Assembly (NCBI RefSeq): GCF_018614915.1
Contig: NZ_JAGGNU010000020.1
Span: 1-64,000 of the forward strand
Source of the DNA: Variovorax paradoxus
GTDB taxonomy: Bacteria > Pseudomonadota > Gammaproteobacteria > Burkholderiales > Burkholderiaceae_C
Direction of reading: 5' to 3'
Length of the DNA stretch: 64,000 nucleotides
Shown: in pieces, positions 9,321 to 18,380 of the stretch
Layout: the number at the start of each line of letters is the position of its first letter
How positions within the stretch are numbered: position 1 is the first letter of the stretch
Notes under the pieces: generated by a model
Database searches by the model: none
What the model saw: the letters and a program-made list of their open reading frames with translations, nothing else
What the model was told of the DNA's origin: nothing
Made by a program: the position numbers and the translations under genes

Positions 9321-10280
9321 TCAGCCGTCCTGCGCAGCAAGTACAGCCAGCGCCACGGAGGCGATGCGCGACGGCAGCGAGTCCGCGCGCGAGGTCAGCA
9401 CGATCGGCACGCGGGCGCCGAGCACCAGTCCGGCGCACTCGCCGCCGCCGATGTAGGTGAAGCTCTTGTAGAGCATGTTGCCGGCGTTGAGGTCGGGCAC
9501 GAGCAGCAGGTCGGCATCGCCGCTGACGCGGGACTCCATTTTCTTGACGTGGGCCGCCTCGGCCGAGATCACGTTGTCGAAGCCGAAGGGGCCCTCGACC
9601 AGCGCGCCGGGCCAGGCGCCCGCGCGGGCCAGCGCCACCAGCGCCTGCGCGTCGACGGTGGCCGGGATCGCCGGATTCACCGTCTCCACCGCGGCCACGA
9701 TGCCGACCTTGGGCTCGCCGATGCCGAGCTTGCGCAAGAGGCCGATCGCGTTGCCGAGGATGTCGCGCTTGGCATCCAGCGAGGGCGCGATGTTGACCAC
9801 GCAGTCGGCCATGCCCAGCAGCTTGGGATAGCGCGGCAGGTCGAACAGGAAGATGTGGCTGATGCGCGTCTCGCCGCGCAGGCCGATGTGCTTGTCGACC
9901 ACGGTCGACATCAGCTCGTCGGTGTGGAGCGACCCTTTCATCAGCGCGCCGACCACGCCTTGCCGCGCCATCGCGGTCGCGCGGCGCGCGCTCTCGGCCG
10001 GCGTGTCGCTGCAGTCGATGATCTCGAAGCGGCCGGCATCGATGCCGGCCGTATCGGCCGCGCGCAGGATCGCCTCGCGCGGGCCGATCAGCACGGGCTG
10101 CGCGAGATCCGCTTCGAGGATGCGCGCCGCCGCGTCGAGCGCAGCGGCATCGCAGGGATGGACCAGGCCGATGCGCGGCCGCGCAGTCCTGGCGCGCTCC
10201 CGCGCCCGCGCGACCAGGGCGTCGAGGCGGGGGTGCGCGGCCGCCGGAGCGAGCTCGGCCACAAGAGGCGCTGAAGTCAT
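9321..10280 (-). CDS. pta: Phosphate acetyltransferase of sulfonate catabolism
   Basis: A 319-residue single-domain phosphotransacetylase (acetyl phosphate + CoA to acetyl-CoA + phosphate), the short form without the DRTGG regulatory region. It contains GALMKGSLHTDELM, VNIAPSLDAKRDI, LVEGPFGFDN and PDLNAGNMLYKSFTY, all family blocks. It begins 20 bp after the xsc stop on the same strand, so it should act on the acetyl phosphate made by Xsc. Automated annotation often calls this group bifunctional enoyl-CoA hydratase/phosphate acetyltransferase, but no hydratase (MaoC-like) domain is present here. Confidence 0.93.
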   Translation of the reverse strand: MTSAPLVAELAPAAAHPRLDALVARARERARTARPRIGLVHPCDAAALDAAARILEADLAQPVLIGPREAILRAADTAGIDAGRFEIIDCSDTPAESARRATAMARQGVVGALMKGSLHTDELMSTVVDKHIGLRGETRISHIFLFDLPRYPKLLGMADCVVNIAPSLDAKRDILGNAIGLLRKLGIGEPKVGIVAAVETVNPAIPATVDAQALVALARAGAWPGALVEGPFGFDNVISAEAAHVKKMESRVSGDADLLLVPDLNAGNMLYKSFTYIGGGECAGLVLGARVPIVLTSRADSLPSRIASVALAVLAAQDG

Positions 10281-10300
10281 GGCGACGTTTGCAGCGCCGC

Positions 10301-12124
10301 TTAGACGTAGTCTTTGTATTTGTCGAGGAGGCGCACCGGCTTGGACAACGCGTCGCGGCGGAACGGATCGCCGAGCTCGCGCGTGCACATGATCTCGATC
10401 ACGCAGGTCTTGCGCTCGTTCATCTGCATGTCGACCGCCCTCTTCAGCGCCGGGCCGACGTCCTCCAGCCTGTCGACCACGATGCCTTCGGCGCCCATCG
10501 CCTTGGCGATGCCGGCGAAGCTCTCGCTCTCCAGCTCGCCGGCGACGAAGCGGCGGTTGTAGAAGTCGACCTGGTTCTTCTTCTCCGCGCCCCACTGGCG
10601 GTTGTGGAAGACTACCGCCGTCACCGGAATGTCGTGCCGCACGGCCGTCATGATCTCGACCATGCTCATGCCCCAGGCGCCGTCGCCCGCATAGGCCACG
10701 GCCGGGCGGTCGGGCGCCGCGCACTTGGCGCCGATCATGGTCGGCAGCGAGTAGCCGCAGTTGCCGAAGCTCATCGGCGCGAAGAAGCTCCGCGGCTCCT
10801 CGAAGCGCAGGTAGCTGTTGGCGATGGCGTTGATGTTGCCGATGTCGGTCGAGACCATCACGCGCGGCGGCATCGCTTTCTCGAGCTCGCGCAGCACCTG
10901 GCGCGGATGCAGGTAGCTGCCGCCGGTGGGCGTCTTCTCGCCCTTGGCCTCTTCGATCGCGTCGAGGCTGAAGGGATCGCGCTCGTGGGTCCAGCCGTCG
11001 AGTTCCTTCTCCCAGGCGTCCTTCTCTTCCTTGATCTTCGCGGCGCGCTCGGCCTTGGTGGCGTCGCAGGCGAGCTTCTTGGCGTCCAGGCGCTGCAGCA
11101 GCGCCTTGGCCACGGCCTTGGCGTCGCCGTGGATGCCGACGGTGATCTTCTTCACCAGTCCGAGGTTGGTGTGGTCGGCTTCGACCTGGATGATCTTCGC
11201 GTCCTTCGGCCAGTAGTCCATGCCGTGCTGCGGCAAGGTGCCGAAGGGGCCCATGCGCGAGCCGAGCGCGAGCACCACGTCGGCCTGCGCAATCAGCTTC
11301 ATCGCCGCCTTCGAGCCCTGGTAGCCGAGCGGGCCCGCCGCGAGCGGATGGCTGGCCGGGAAGGAGTCGTTGCGCAGGTAGCCGTTGGCCACCGGGGCGC
11401 CGAGGCGCTCGGCCAGCGCCTTGCATTCCTCGACCGCATCACCCATCACCACGCCGCCGCCCGAGAGGATGACCGGGAACTTGGCGGTGGCCAGCAGCTC
11501 GACCGCGGCGGCCAGGCTGTTCTCGCCGCCCGCGCCGCGCTCCACGCGCATCGGCTTCGGGATCTCGCACTGGATCTCGCCGTAGAAGTAGTCGCGCGGG
11601 ATGTTGAGCTGCGTCGGGCCGTTCTCGGAAATGGCGCGGTCGAAGCAGCGCGCCGTGAACTCGGCCATGCGCTTCGGGTTGACGACGTGGCCCTGGTACT
11701 TGGTGAACTCCTGGAACATCGGCAGCTGGTTGGCTTCCTGGAAGCCGCCGAGGCCCATGCCCATGGTGCCGGTCTCGGGCGTGATCATCACCACCGGGCT
11801 GTGCGCCCAGTAGGCCGCCGCGATGGCGGTCACGCAGTTGCTGATGCCGGGGCCGTTCTGCCCGATCACCACGCCGTGGCGGCCGGAGACGCGCGCATAG
11901 CCGTCGGCCATGTGCGCCCCGCCCTGCTCGTGCACCACCGGGACCAGGCGGATGCCGGCCGGCGCGAAGATGTCCATGGCATCCATGAAGGCCGAGCCCA
12001 TGATGCCGAAGATGTCGGTCACGCCGTTGGCGACCATGGTCTCCACGAAAGCCTCGGAAGGCGTCATCTTCTGCACGCCGGTGACGGCGGCGCGGGCGGG
12101 CGTGGCGGGGGGTTGCTGGGTCAT
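10301..12124 (-). CDS. xsc: Sulfoacetaldehyde acetyltransferase
   Basis: A 607-residue thiamine-diphosphate enzyme that cleaves the C-S bond: sulfoacetaldehyde + phosphate to acetyl phosphate + sulfite. The N-terminal Pyr domain has the cofactor-activating Glu in VVHEQGGAHMADGYAR (Glu66) and GPGISNCVTAIAAAYWAH. The C-terminal PP domain has the GDG signature in YAGDGAWGMSMVE, followed by FHNRQWGAEKKNQVDFYN. AGGAG lies 9 bp before ATG 12124. A second ATG at 12067 matches the usual Xsc N terminus more closely, so the first 19 residues may be an extension. Sulfite oxidation or export genes are not in the window. Alternatives in the ThDP family (acetolactate synthase, oxalyl-CoA decarboxylase) fit less well. 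Confidence 0.95.
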   Translation of the reverse strand: MTQQPPATPARAAVTGVQKMTPSEAFVETMVANGVTDIFGIMGSAFMDAMDIFAPAGIRLVPVVHEQGGAHMADGYARVSGRHGVVIGQNGPGISNCVTAIAAAYWAHSPVVMITPETGTMGMGLGGFQEANQLPMFQEFTKYQGHVVNPKRMAEFTARCFDRAISENGPTQLNIPRDYFYGEIQCEIPKPMRVERGAGGENSLAAAVELLATAKFPVILSGGGVVMGDAVEECKALAERLGAPVANGYLRNDSFPASHPLAAGPLGYQGSKAAMKLIAQADVVLALGSRMGPFGTLPQHGMDYWPKDAKIIQVEADHTNLGLVKKITVGIHGDAKAVAKALLQRLDAKKLACDATKAERAAKIKEEKDAWEKELDGWTHERDPFSLDAIEEAKGEKTPTGGSYLHPRQVLRELEKAMPPRVMVSTDIGNINAIANSYLRFEEPRSFFAPMSFGNCGYSLPTMIGAKCAAPDRPAVAYAGDGAWGMSMVEIMTAVRHDIPVTAVVFHNRQWGAEKKNQVDFYNRRFVAGELESESFAGIAKAMGAEGIVVDRLEDVGPALKRAVDMQMNERKTCVIEIMCTRELGDPFRRDALSKPVRLLDKYKDYV

Positions 12125-12204
12125 GGAAGAGGTCTCCTGGGATCGTGGATGGCGGCTCGGTTCTCGAAAGTCGGAACGGGCGGTTCCGGAATTCGTATCG
12201 GCGA

Positions 12205-12233
12205 AATATAGGACTGCGCCCGGCCGGCGTCAA
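12205..12233 (-). promoter_or_regulatory. Sigma70 promoter of xsc-pta
   Basis: On the minus strand TTGACG (12233-12228) and TATATT (12210-12205) are 17 bp apart, a near-consensus pair lying 80 bp upstream of the xsc ATG. The palindrome at 12246-12260 lies just upstream of the -35, an activator-like position. Confidence 0.65.
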
Positions 12234-12245
12234 ACGAAATTCTAA

Positions 12246-12260
12246 AAATCGGGACGATTT
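12246..12260. promoter_or_regulatory. Palindromic operator between xsc and iclR
   Basis: AAATCG-GGA-CGATTT is a perfect 6+3+6 inverted repeat, the size and layout usual for IclR operators. It overlaps the first bases of the iclR -35 and sits about 13 bp upstream of the xsc -35. Binding could repress iclR and activate xsc. That is inference from position. Confidence 0.55.
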
Positions 12261-12288
12261 GTCCTATTTTTTGTAAACAGACTATGAT
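12259..12288 (+). promoter_or_regulatory. Sigma70-like promoter of iclR-cobS-cobT
   Basis: TTGTCC (12259-12264) and TATGAT (12283-12288) are separated by 18 bp. The -10 lies 8 bp before the iclR ATG at 12297, so the transcript would have almost no leader. Confidence 0.45.
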
Positions 12289-12296
12289 CTGCGGCC

Positions 12297-13127
12297 ATGA
12301 AAGTCGTCAACAACGGTCTGAAATCCGACGCCGCTGAGCTCAACGGCGACACGCCCACGATGCGGCTGTTCGCCCTGCTCGAGGTCATCGCGGCCAAGGA
12401 CCAGCGCTATGCGCTGCAGAACCTGGTGGAAGCCACCGGCCTGCCCAAGCCGACGCTGCACCGCATGCTGCAGCAGCTCGAAGCCGCCGGCCTGCTGCGC
12501 CGCGAGGGCGACAGCCGGCTCTACGGCATCGGCACGCGGCTGCGGCGCCTAGCCGAGAACCTGCTCTTGAACGACAGCCACCATGGCGCGCGCCACGTGG
12601 TGCTGCGGCACCTGGTCGAGGAGATCGGCGAGAGCTGCAATCTCACCGCCCTCGCAGGCAGCGAAGTGGTGTACCTCGACCGCGTCGAGACCGCGGCGCC
12701 GCTGCGCTTCTACCTGCACCCGGGCTCGCGCGTGCCGGTGCACTGCTCGGCCAGCGGCAAGATCTTCCTGGCGCAGATGAGCCCCGCGCAGCGGCGGCGC
12801 CTGCTCGCCAACGCGCCGCTCGAGGCCTACACGCCCAAGACCCTGACCGACCTCGACCAGATCGAGCGCGAGGTGCAGCGCGTGCGCAAGGACGGTTTCG
12901 CCTTCGACGACGAGGAGTTCCTGCCCGGCCTGCTGTGCATCGCCGCACTGGTGCCCAGCGCGGACGGCCCTTCGAACCTCTGCGTGGCGGTGCAGGCGCC
13001 GGTGATGCGGCTCGGCATGGAAAAGGCCAAGCAGCTGCTGCCCGCACTGCAACGTGCCGCGCAGGCGCTGGCGCGCATCGACGCCGATGCAGACGCCGAG
13101 CGCGTGCTCGAACGGAAGAACGCATGA
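12297..13127 (+). CDS. IclR-family regulator, probable controller of xsc-pta
   Basis: A 276-residue regulator. A winged helix-turn-helix comes first (residues about 20-85, LPKPTLHRMLQQLEAAGLLRREG), then the IclR effector domain (SCNLTALAGSEVVYLDRVE, PVHCSASGKIFLAQM, FAFDDEEFLPGLLCIAA). It is divergent from xsc across 172 bp and its stop overlaps the start of the next gene (ATGA), so it is co-transcribed with a CobS/CobT-like pair. The likely effector is sulfoacetaldehyde or a parent sulfonate, inferred from its neighbour only. Confidence 0.9.
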   Translation: MKVVNNGLKSDAAELNGDTPTMRLFALLEVIAAKDQRYALQNLVEATGLPKPTLHRMLQQLEAAGLLRREGDSRLYGIGTRLRRLAENLLLNDSHHGARHVVLRHLVEEIGESCNLTALAGSEVVYLDRVETAAPLRFYLHPGSRVPVHCSASGKIFLAQMSPAQRRRLLANAPLEAYTPKTLTDLDQIEREVQRVRKDGFAFDDEEFLPGLLCIAALVPSADGPSNLCVAVQAPVMRLGMEKAKQLLPALQRAAQALARIDADADAERVLERKNA

Positions 13128-14098
13128 GCGATACGACAGCGCTTCGCCCCGACCGCATGCTGAGCGTGCGCGAGGTTTTCGGCATCGACACCGAGCTGAT
13201 GGCGCCGGCCTTCGGCGAACGCGACGACCACGTGCCCGAGATCGACGCCGTCTACCGCTTCAACCCCGACGTGACGCTGGCCATCCTGGCCGGCTTCATG
13301 CGCGACCGCCGGGTGATGGTGCAGGGGCTGCACGGCACCGGCAAATCGACCCACATCGAGCAGGTGGCGGCGCGCCTGAACTGGCCCTGCGTGCGGCTCA
13401 ACCTAGACGGCCACATCAGCCGGCTCGACCTGGTGGGCAAGGATGCCGTGGTCTTGCGCGACGGCCAGCAGGTCACCGAGTTTCAGGAAGGCATCGTCCC
13501 CTGGGCGCTGCAGCGGCCGGTGGCGCTGATCTTCGACGAGTACGACGCCGGTCGGCCGGACGTGATGTTCGTGATCCAGCGCATCCTCGAGCAGGGTGGC
13601 AAGTTCACGCTGATGGACCAGAACAGGGTGCTGCGCCCGCACTCGTACTTCCGCCTGTTCGCGACCGCCAACACGGTGGGCCTGGGCAATCTCAACGGCC
13701 TCTACCACGGCGCGCAGCGGCTCAACCATGCGCAGATCGACCGCTGGAACATCGTCGCCTCGCTCGACTACCTGCCGGCGGACGAGGAGATCGCGATCGT
13801 GCAGGCGCGCGTGCCCTCGCTCGCCAACGATGCGGGGCGCACGATGGTGCGCTCGATGGTCGCGGTGGCCGATCTCACGCGCAAGGGCTTCGCCGCGGGC
13901 GACCTGTCGACGCTGATGTCGCCGCGCACCGTGATCACCTGGGCCGAAAACCTCGAGATCTTCCGCGACCCGGCGCTGGCGTTCCGCCTGTCCTTCGTCA
14001 ATAAATGCGACGAGGCCGAGCGGCCGCTGGTCGCCGAATACTTCCAGCGCTGCTTCGACATGGAGTTGAAGGAGTCGCATCAGCTGTCGGGCACTTGA
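13124..14098 (+). CDS. cobS: CobS-like MoxR-class AAA+ ATPase
   Basis: A 324-residue AAA+ ATPase very like the CobS subunit of the aerobic cobaltochelatase (about 330 residues). Walker A is GLHGTGKS at 68-75. Walker B is ALIFDEYDAGRPDV, and a sensor-1 stretch FRLFATANTVGLG follows. CobS works as a hexameric ring with CobT and CobN to insert cobalt into hydrogenobyrinic acid a,c-diamide. No CobN (about 1,200 residues) or other cobalamin gene is nearby. The gene overlaps iclR by 4 bp and is followed by cobT. It may serve a CobN encoded elsewhere, or it may be a remodelling ATPase for another target. Confidence 0.85.
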   Translation: MSDTTALRPDRMLSVREVFGIDTELMAPAFGERDDHVPEIDAVYRFNPDVTLAILAGFMRDRRVMVQGLHGTGKSTHIEQVAARLNWPCVRLNLDGHISRLDLVGKDAVVLRDGQQVTEFQEGIVPWALQRPVALIFDEYDAGRPDVMFVIQRILEQGGKFTLMDQNRVLRPHSYFRLFATANTVGLGNLNGLYHGAQRLNHAQIDRWNIVASLDYLPADEEIAIVQARVPSLANDAGRTMVRSMVAVADLTRKGFAAGDLSTLMSPRTVITWAENLEIFRDPALAFRLSFVNKCDEAERPLVAEYFQRCFDMELKESHQLSGT

Positions 14099-14108
14099 GG
14101 GCCGGCCG

Positions 14109-15827
14109 GTGAGCGACGCGCAGCAGCGAGCCAGGCAGGAGGAGCAGGTTGCGGAGCTCTGCGCGGCGCTGGTCCGCGCCTACAGCGGCGAGCCCGACCT
14201 GCACTTCCGCGGCCGGCGCCTGCACCGCGGCCGCCAGCCGCTGCCCTGGTTCGCGCCGCACCTGCATCCCTCGCCCGACAGCGACGACTTCGCGTCCTTT
14301 CGCGGCACGGCCGACGGGCTCGCGCTACGGCTCACCGCGTCCGATGCTGCCTTGCACGAGCAGCTTCGACCCGAGGAACCGGTGGAACGCATGGTGTTCG
14401 AGATGCTGGAGCAGTTCCGCGTCGAGTCGCTCGCGCCCGAGGCCATGCCCGGCATGCAGCGCAACCTGCGGCACCGCCACGAACAGTGGTCGCTCTCCTT
14501 CCACCACTCGGGCCTGACCGACACCGCGCGCGGCCTGCTGCTCTACGCGGTGGCGCAGATCTGCCGCGCACGCGTCGCCGGCCAGCAGGTGGTGGAGCAA
14601 ACCGAGGACATGCTGGAGGCCACGCGCTTCGCGCTTTCGCCCTTGATCGGCCATGCGCTCGCCGGCTTGCGCCGCGACCGCGCGGACCAGGCCGCCTATG
14701 CGGTGCACGCACGCGCTATCGCGCACACCGTGGCCGCGATGCTGCATTCGCCCGACGGCGAGGACGAGGAGGCGCGCGATGCCGAAACCGACGACAAGCG
14801 CAGCGTCTTCAGCCTGGTCGCCGACATGGACCAGGAAATCATCGAGCGCTTCACCACCGCCGTGTCGGGCCGCAGCCCGCTGCTGGACGATGCCGGCGGC
14901 GCCTACCGCATCTTCACCACCGCCTACGACCGCGAGCACGAGCCCGCATCGCTGGTGCGCAAGGAGCTGCTGGCCGAGCTGCGCGAGAAGCTCGACCGCC
15001 GCATCGCCGCACAAGGCGTCAACATCGCACGGCTCGCGCGCGAGCTGCGCGCGCTCCTGGCCGAGCCCGCGCGCGACGGCTGGGACGGCGGCCAGGAAGA
15101 AGGCCATATCGATGGCCGCAGGCTCGCGCAGCTCGTGGCCTCGCCGGCCGAGCGGCGCCTGTTCCGCACCGAGCGCCTGGAGCCCGCGGCGGATTGCGTG
15201 GTGTCCTTCCTGATCGACTGCTCGGGCTCGATGAAGGAGCATGCCGAATCGGTCGCGATGCTGGTCGACGTGCTGGCGCGCGCGCTCGAACAGGCCGGCG
15301 TCGCCAGCGAGATCCTGGGCTTCACCACCGGCGCCTGGAACGGCGGCCGCGCGCAGCGCGACTGGCTGCGCGCCGGCAAGCCTGCCCACCCAGGCCGCCT
15401 CAACGAGCGCTGCCACCTCGTCTTCAAGGATGCCGACACGCCCTGGCGCCGCGCGCGCCCCGCCATCGCGGCGCTGCTGAAGGGCGACCTGTTCCGCGAA
15501 GGCTTCGACGGCGAGGCGGTGGACTGGGCCTGCGCGAGGCTCGATGCGCGGGTGGAGGAACACAAGCGCCTGCTGGTGATTTCCGACGGCTCGCCGATGG
15601 ACAGCGCCACCCATCTCGCGAACGATGCCCACTACCTCGACCACCATCTCAAGGACGTGGTGGCGCGCCATGAACAGGCCGGCCGCATCGAGATCGCCGG
15701 TATCGGCGTCGGCCTCGACCTGAGCCCCTGCTACAGCCGCAGCCATGTGCTCGATCTCGCGGCCTCGGTAGGCAATGCCGTGTTTCACGAGGTAATTGCC
15801 CTGATGGCGGGGTACTACCGCCACTGA
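14109..15827 (+). CDS. cobT: CobT-like von Willebrand A protein
   Basis: A 572-residue partner of the preceding ATPase. The N-terminal helical half has EEPVERMVFEMLEQFRVES, the pattern of CobT, then an acidic linker (GEDEEARDAETDD, about 218-230). The C-terminal VWA domain carries a MIDAS of the form D-x-S-x-S (LIDCSGSM, Asp370) and LLVISDGSPMD. GTG 14109 follows GAGGGC and lies 10 bp after cobS. In the chelatase CobT couples the AAA+ ring to CobN through the MIDAS. The same MoxR+VWA logic is used by CbbQ/CbbO and NorQ/NorD to activate other enzymes. Confidence 0.85.
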   Translation: MSDAQQRARQEEQVAELCAALVRAYSGEPDLHFRGRRLHRGRQPLPWFAPHLHPSPDSDDFASFRGTADGLALRLTASDAALHEQLRPEEPVERMVFEMLEQFRVESLAPEAMPGMQRNLRHRHEQWSLSFHHSGLTDTARGLLLYAVAQICRARVAGQQVVEQTEDMLEATRFALSPLIGHALAGLRRDRADQAAYAVHARAIAHTVAAMLHSPDGEDEEARDAETDDKRSVFSLVADMDQEIIERFTTAVSGRSPLLDDAGGAYRIFTTAYDREHEPASLVRKELLAELREKLDRRIAAQGVNIARLARELRALLAEPARDGWDGGQEEGHIDGRRLAQLVASPAERRLFRTERLEPAADCVVSFLIDCSGSMKEHAESVAMLVDVLARALEQAGVASEILGFTTGAWNGGRAQRDWLRAGKPAHPGRLNERCHLVFKDADTPWRRARPAIAALLKGDLFREGFDGEAVDWACARLDARVEEHKRLLVISDGSPMDSATHLANDAHYLDHHLKDVVARHEQAGRIEIAGIGVGLDLSPCYSRSHVLDLAASVGNAVFHEVIALMAGYYRH

Positions 15828-15980
15828 GCGGCGGCGCCACAGTCCTTTCCTCGCGAAGAGCGTGATTTCCTGCGCGAACGACGCAGCGGGCAGGTGTTTA
15901 CCACTGCTTGCACATGCTTACAAAAGTAGTAATCTGTGAATGTTTCACAGCCAACAAGCTTACGCGAGGAGAGACGCCCG

Positions 15981-17666
15981 ATGCTTCTGCACTGGCGCGA
16001 CAGGAATAACGAGATCGATGTCAGCCTGGCATCGGATGGCGCCGACGCACGCATGGTGGCGAGGATGCGGCTGGTGCTGTCCGTCTCGGCCTTGCTCGCG
16101 GTCTTCGTCGATCCGTCGGGCCTGCGGGGCGTCGGCGGATTCACCTGGCTCCTGTTCGTCGGCTACATCCTGCACAGCTTCGCCGTCTACCTCTTTTCGC
16201 AACTCGATGCGCCGTTCTCGCAAAGCAGGTGGATCCATTGGCTGGACGTCGGCTGGTACGGCCTGATCGTTCTCTTCACCGACGGCATCCACAGCTTCTT
16301 CTTCCTGTTCTTCTTCTTCGCGATCCTCACCTCCTCTTTCCGCTGGGGCTTCGAGGAGGGGGCGCGCGTCACGCTCGCTTCGGTGGCCGTGTTCGCCGCC
16401 TGCGGCCTGGGGTCGATGACCGAACAGGACCTCCCGCGCCTGCTGCTGCGCGCCACCTTCCTGCTGGCGTTCGGCTACATGAGCATCCACTGGGGCGGCT
16501 CGAAGGTCGAGCTGAAGCGGCGGCTGGCGCTGCTGCGCGAGGTCGGCCGGGTATCGAACCCGCGCTTCGGGGTCGGCCACACCGTCACCAGCATCCTGGA
16601 GAAGACGCTGGCGTTCTTCCAGGGAAGCTGCAGCCTGCTGGTCGTGCGGGACAAGGAGTCCGGCGCCCATTTCCTGCGCACCGTCCGGGCGGGGGACGCG
16701 AAGCATTCGCTCAACGCCGAATGGATCAGTGCCGAAGCAGCGGCGCCGCTCATGGCCCTTCCGCAGGACCGCATCGTGGCCTACCGGCGCCCGCACTGGC
16801 CGGCCCTGCCCTGGCTCGCCAGCACCGCGGCCTACGACAGTGCCAAGGGAAGGTGGAGCAAGGACGGCGCGCCGGCCTGCGCCAGGCTGGCCGAACTGCT
16901 GGAGGCCCGATCGTTCATCAGTGCGCCGGTGTCGCTCAGAAAGGGCGAAGGCCGGCTGTTCGTGTTTTCCAGCCGGCATGCTTTCAGGAAGACCGAGGCG
17001 CTCTTCCTGAGCCACATCGGCGCCCAGGCCTTCCCGGTGATCGAGAACATCGAGCTGCTGGACCGGATGGCTTCGGATGCGGCCACGCAGGAGCGCCAGA
17101 AGATCGCGCTCGATCTCCATGACACGGCCATCCAGCCCTACATCGGGTTGAAGATGGGCCTGAGCGCGCTGCGCAACAAGGCTGCCGCCGACAACCCGCT
17201 GGTCGACGACCTCGACAAGCTGGCCGACATGGCCGCCAAGGTCGTCGGCGAGCTGCGCCGCTACGCCGGCACGGTCAGGAACGGCCTTCCGAAGACGGAG
17301 CAGGTTCTCTTGATGGGCCTGCGCCAGCAGGCTGCGCAAGTCAAGGACTTCTACGGCATCGACATCGCGGTCTGGGTGCAGGGCGAGCTGAACGTGAACG
17401 ACCGCCTGGCCGCAGAGGTATTGCAGATCGTGCGCGAGGGCCTGAACAACATCTGCAAGCACACGCTCGCGCAACGTGGCGCCGTCCGCGTGGAATGCGC
17501 GGACGGCCTGTTCAGGATCCGCATCGAGAACGACGCCGACGGCGCGCAGCGGATCGGATTTCAACCCCGGTCGATCACGGAACGCGCGACCGCACTCGGC
17601 GGGACTGCGCAGGTCTGGCAAGGAACGAACGGCAGCACCTCGGTGCGCGTCGACATACCCATCTAG
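15981..17666 (+). CDS. Membrane sensor histidine kinase (NarX/DegS class)
   Basis: A 561-residue kinase. An N-terminal membrane unit of five or six segments (residues about 25-170) includes a Phe-rich helix, SFFFLFFFF. A GAF-like region follows (about 190-360). The dimerisation/phosphoacceptor motif is QKIALDLHDTAIQ with His380. The C-terminal HATPase domain has LQIVREGLNNICKH as its N box, but the G boxes are short. ATG 15981 follows GAGGAG by 10 bp. The response regulator starts 10 bp after its stop. It converges on the Tad pilus operon, which makes pilus control a reasonable guess without direct proof. Confidence 0.88.
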   Translation: MLLHWRDRNNEIDVSLASDGADARMVARMRLVLSVSALLAVFVDPSGLRGVGGFTWLLFVGYILHSFAVYLFSQLDAPFSQSRWIHWLDVGWYGLIVLFTDGIHSFFFLFFFFAILTSSFRWGFEEGARVTLASVAVFAACGLGSMTEQDLPRLLLRATFLLAFGYMSIHWGGSKVELKRRLALLREVGRVSNPRFGVGHTVTSILEKTLAFFQGSCSLLVVRDKESGAHFLRTVRAGDAKHSLNAEWISAEAAAPLMALPQDRIVAYRRPHWPALPWLASTAAYDSAKGRWSKDGAPACARLAELLEARSFISAPVSLRKGEGRLFVFSSRHAFRKTEALFLSHIGAQAFPVIENIELLDRMASDAATQERQKIALDLHDTAIQPYIGLKMGLSALRNKAAADNPLVDDLDKLADMAAKVVGELRRYAGTVRNGLPKTEQVLLMGLRQQAAQVKDFYGIDIAVWVQGELNVNDRLAAEVLQIVREGLNNICKHTLAQRGAVRVECADGLFRIRIENDADGAQRIGFQPRSITERATALGGTAQVWQGTNGSTSVRVDIPI

Positions 17667-17676
17667 GAGAAGGAAG

Positions 17677-18363
17677 ATGCAGCCAAGCACAAGACCCATC
17701 GGCGTCATGCTCGTTGACGATCACCAGACCATGCTCTGGGGACTCTCGAGACTGATCGACGGGGAGAGCCCACGGATGCAGGTCGTCGGAACGGCGAGAA
17801 ACTGCGAAGAAGCGCTCGAGCAGGTCGACCATGTGATTCCCGACGTCATCGTGCTCGACCTCGACCTGGGCGGCAAATGCGCCCTGGACATTCTTCCGGG
17901 CCTCTTGTCCAACGCGGTGTCGCGCGTGCTGATCCTGACCGGCGAGCGCCAGCAGAAGAACCTCGACCTGGCGGTGCTGGGCGGCGCCCGCGGCGTGCTG
18001 CGCAAGGATGCATCGGCGGAGCAGGTGCTGCTGGCCATCGAACGCATGCACAAGGGCGAGCTGTGCGTGGACCACGACACGATGAGCCGCGTGTTCACCG
18101 AGTTCGTGGATTCGAAGCGCGCACACAGGCTCGACCCCGAAGCGGAAAAGCAGGCCGCGCTGACCTGCAAGGAGCGCAAGATCATCCACGCGGTGGTCGA
18201 AGGCAGCGGCGCATCGAACAAGTCGCTGGCCGAGCGGCTCTTCATCACCGAGCACACCTTGCGCAACCACCTGACTTCGATCTACCAGAAGCTCGAGGTG
18301 AGCAATCGGCTCGAGCTTTATGTGTATGCGGTGAAGCACCAGCTGAATAAAGCAGCTGCGTAA
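17677..18363 (+). CDS. LuxR/NarL-type response regulator
   Basis: A 228-residue regulator paired with the kinase before it. The receiver domain has the acidic pair D14-D15, phosphoacceptor Asp61 in VIVLDLDL, the Thr in ILTGERQQ and the Lys in VLRKDAS. The C-terminal NarL-type helix-turn-helix (residues about 165-220) reads KSLAERLFITEHTLRNHLTSIYQKL. Its usual first-helix LTxRE motif appears as LTCKERKIIHAV, a mild variation. It ends 118 bp from the tail-to-tail tadC stop, with a hairpin in between. Confidence 0.92.
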   Translation: MQPSTRPIGVMLVDDHQTMLWGLSRLIDGESPRMQVVGTARNCEEALEQVDHVIPDVIVLDLDLGGKCALDILPGLLSNAVSRVLILTGERQQKNLDLAVLGGARGVLRKDASAEQVLLAIERMHKGELCVDHDTMSRVFTEFVDSKRAHRLDPEAEKQAALTCKERKIIHAVVEGSGASNKSLAERLFITEHTLRNHLTSIYQKLEVSNRLELYVYAVKHQLNKAAA

Positions 18364-18380
18364 GCACGCCAAAAGAAGGC

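Noticed and set aside
10289..12211. A 640-codon open frame opposite xsc
   Set aside because: Its translation is Ala/Arg/His/Leu-rich without motifs, as expected for the complement of high-GC coding DNA. Xsc on the other strand has full family signatures.
14325..15824. A 499-codon open frame opposite cobT
   Set aside because: Shadow of the VWA gene, with no start context and no motif.
13124..15827. Part of a cobalamin biosynthesis cluster
   Set aside because: No cobN or any other cob gene is adjacent, and the operon partner is an IclR regulator, so cluster membership is unsupported.
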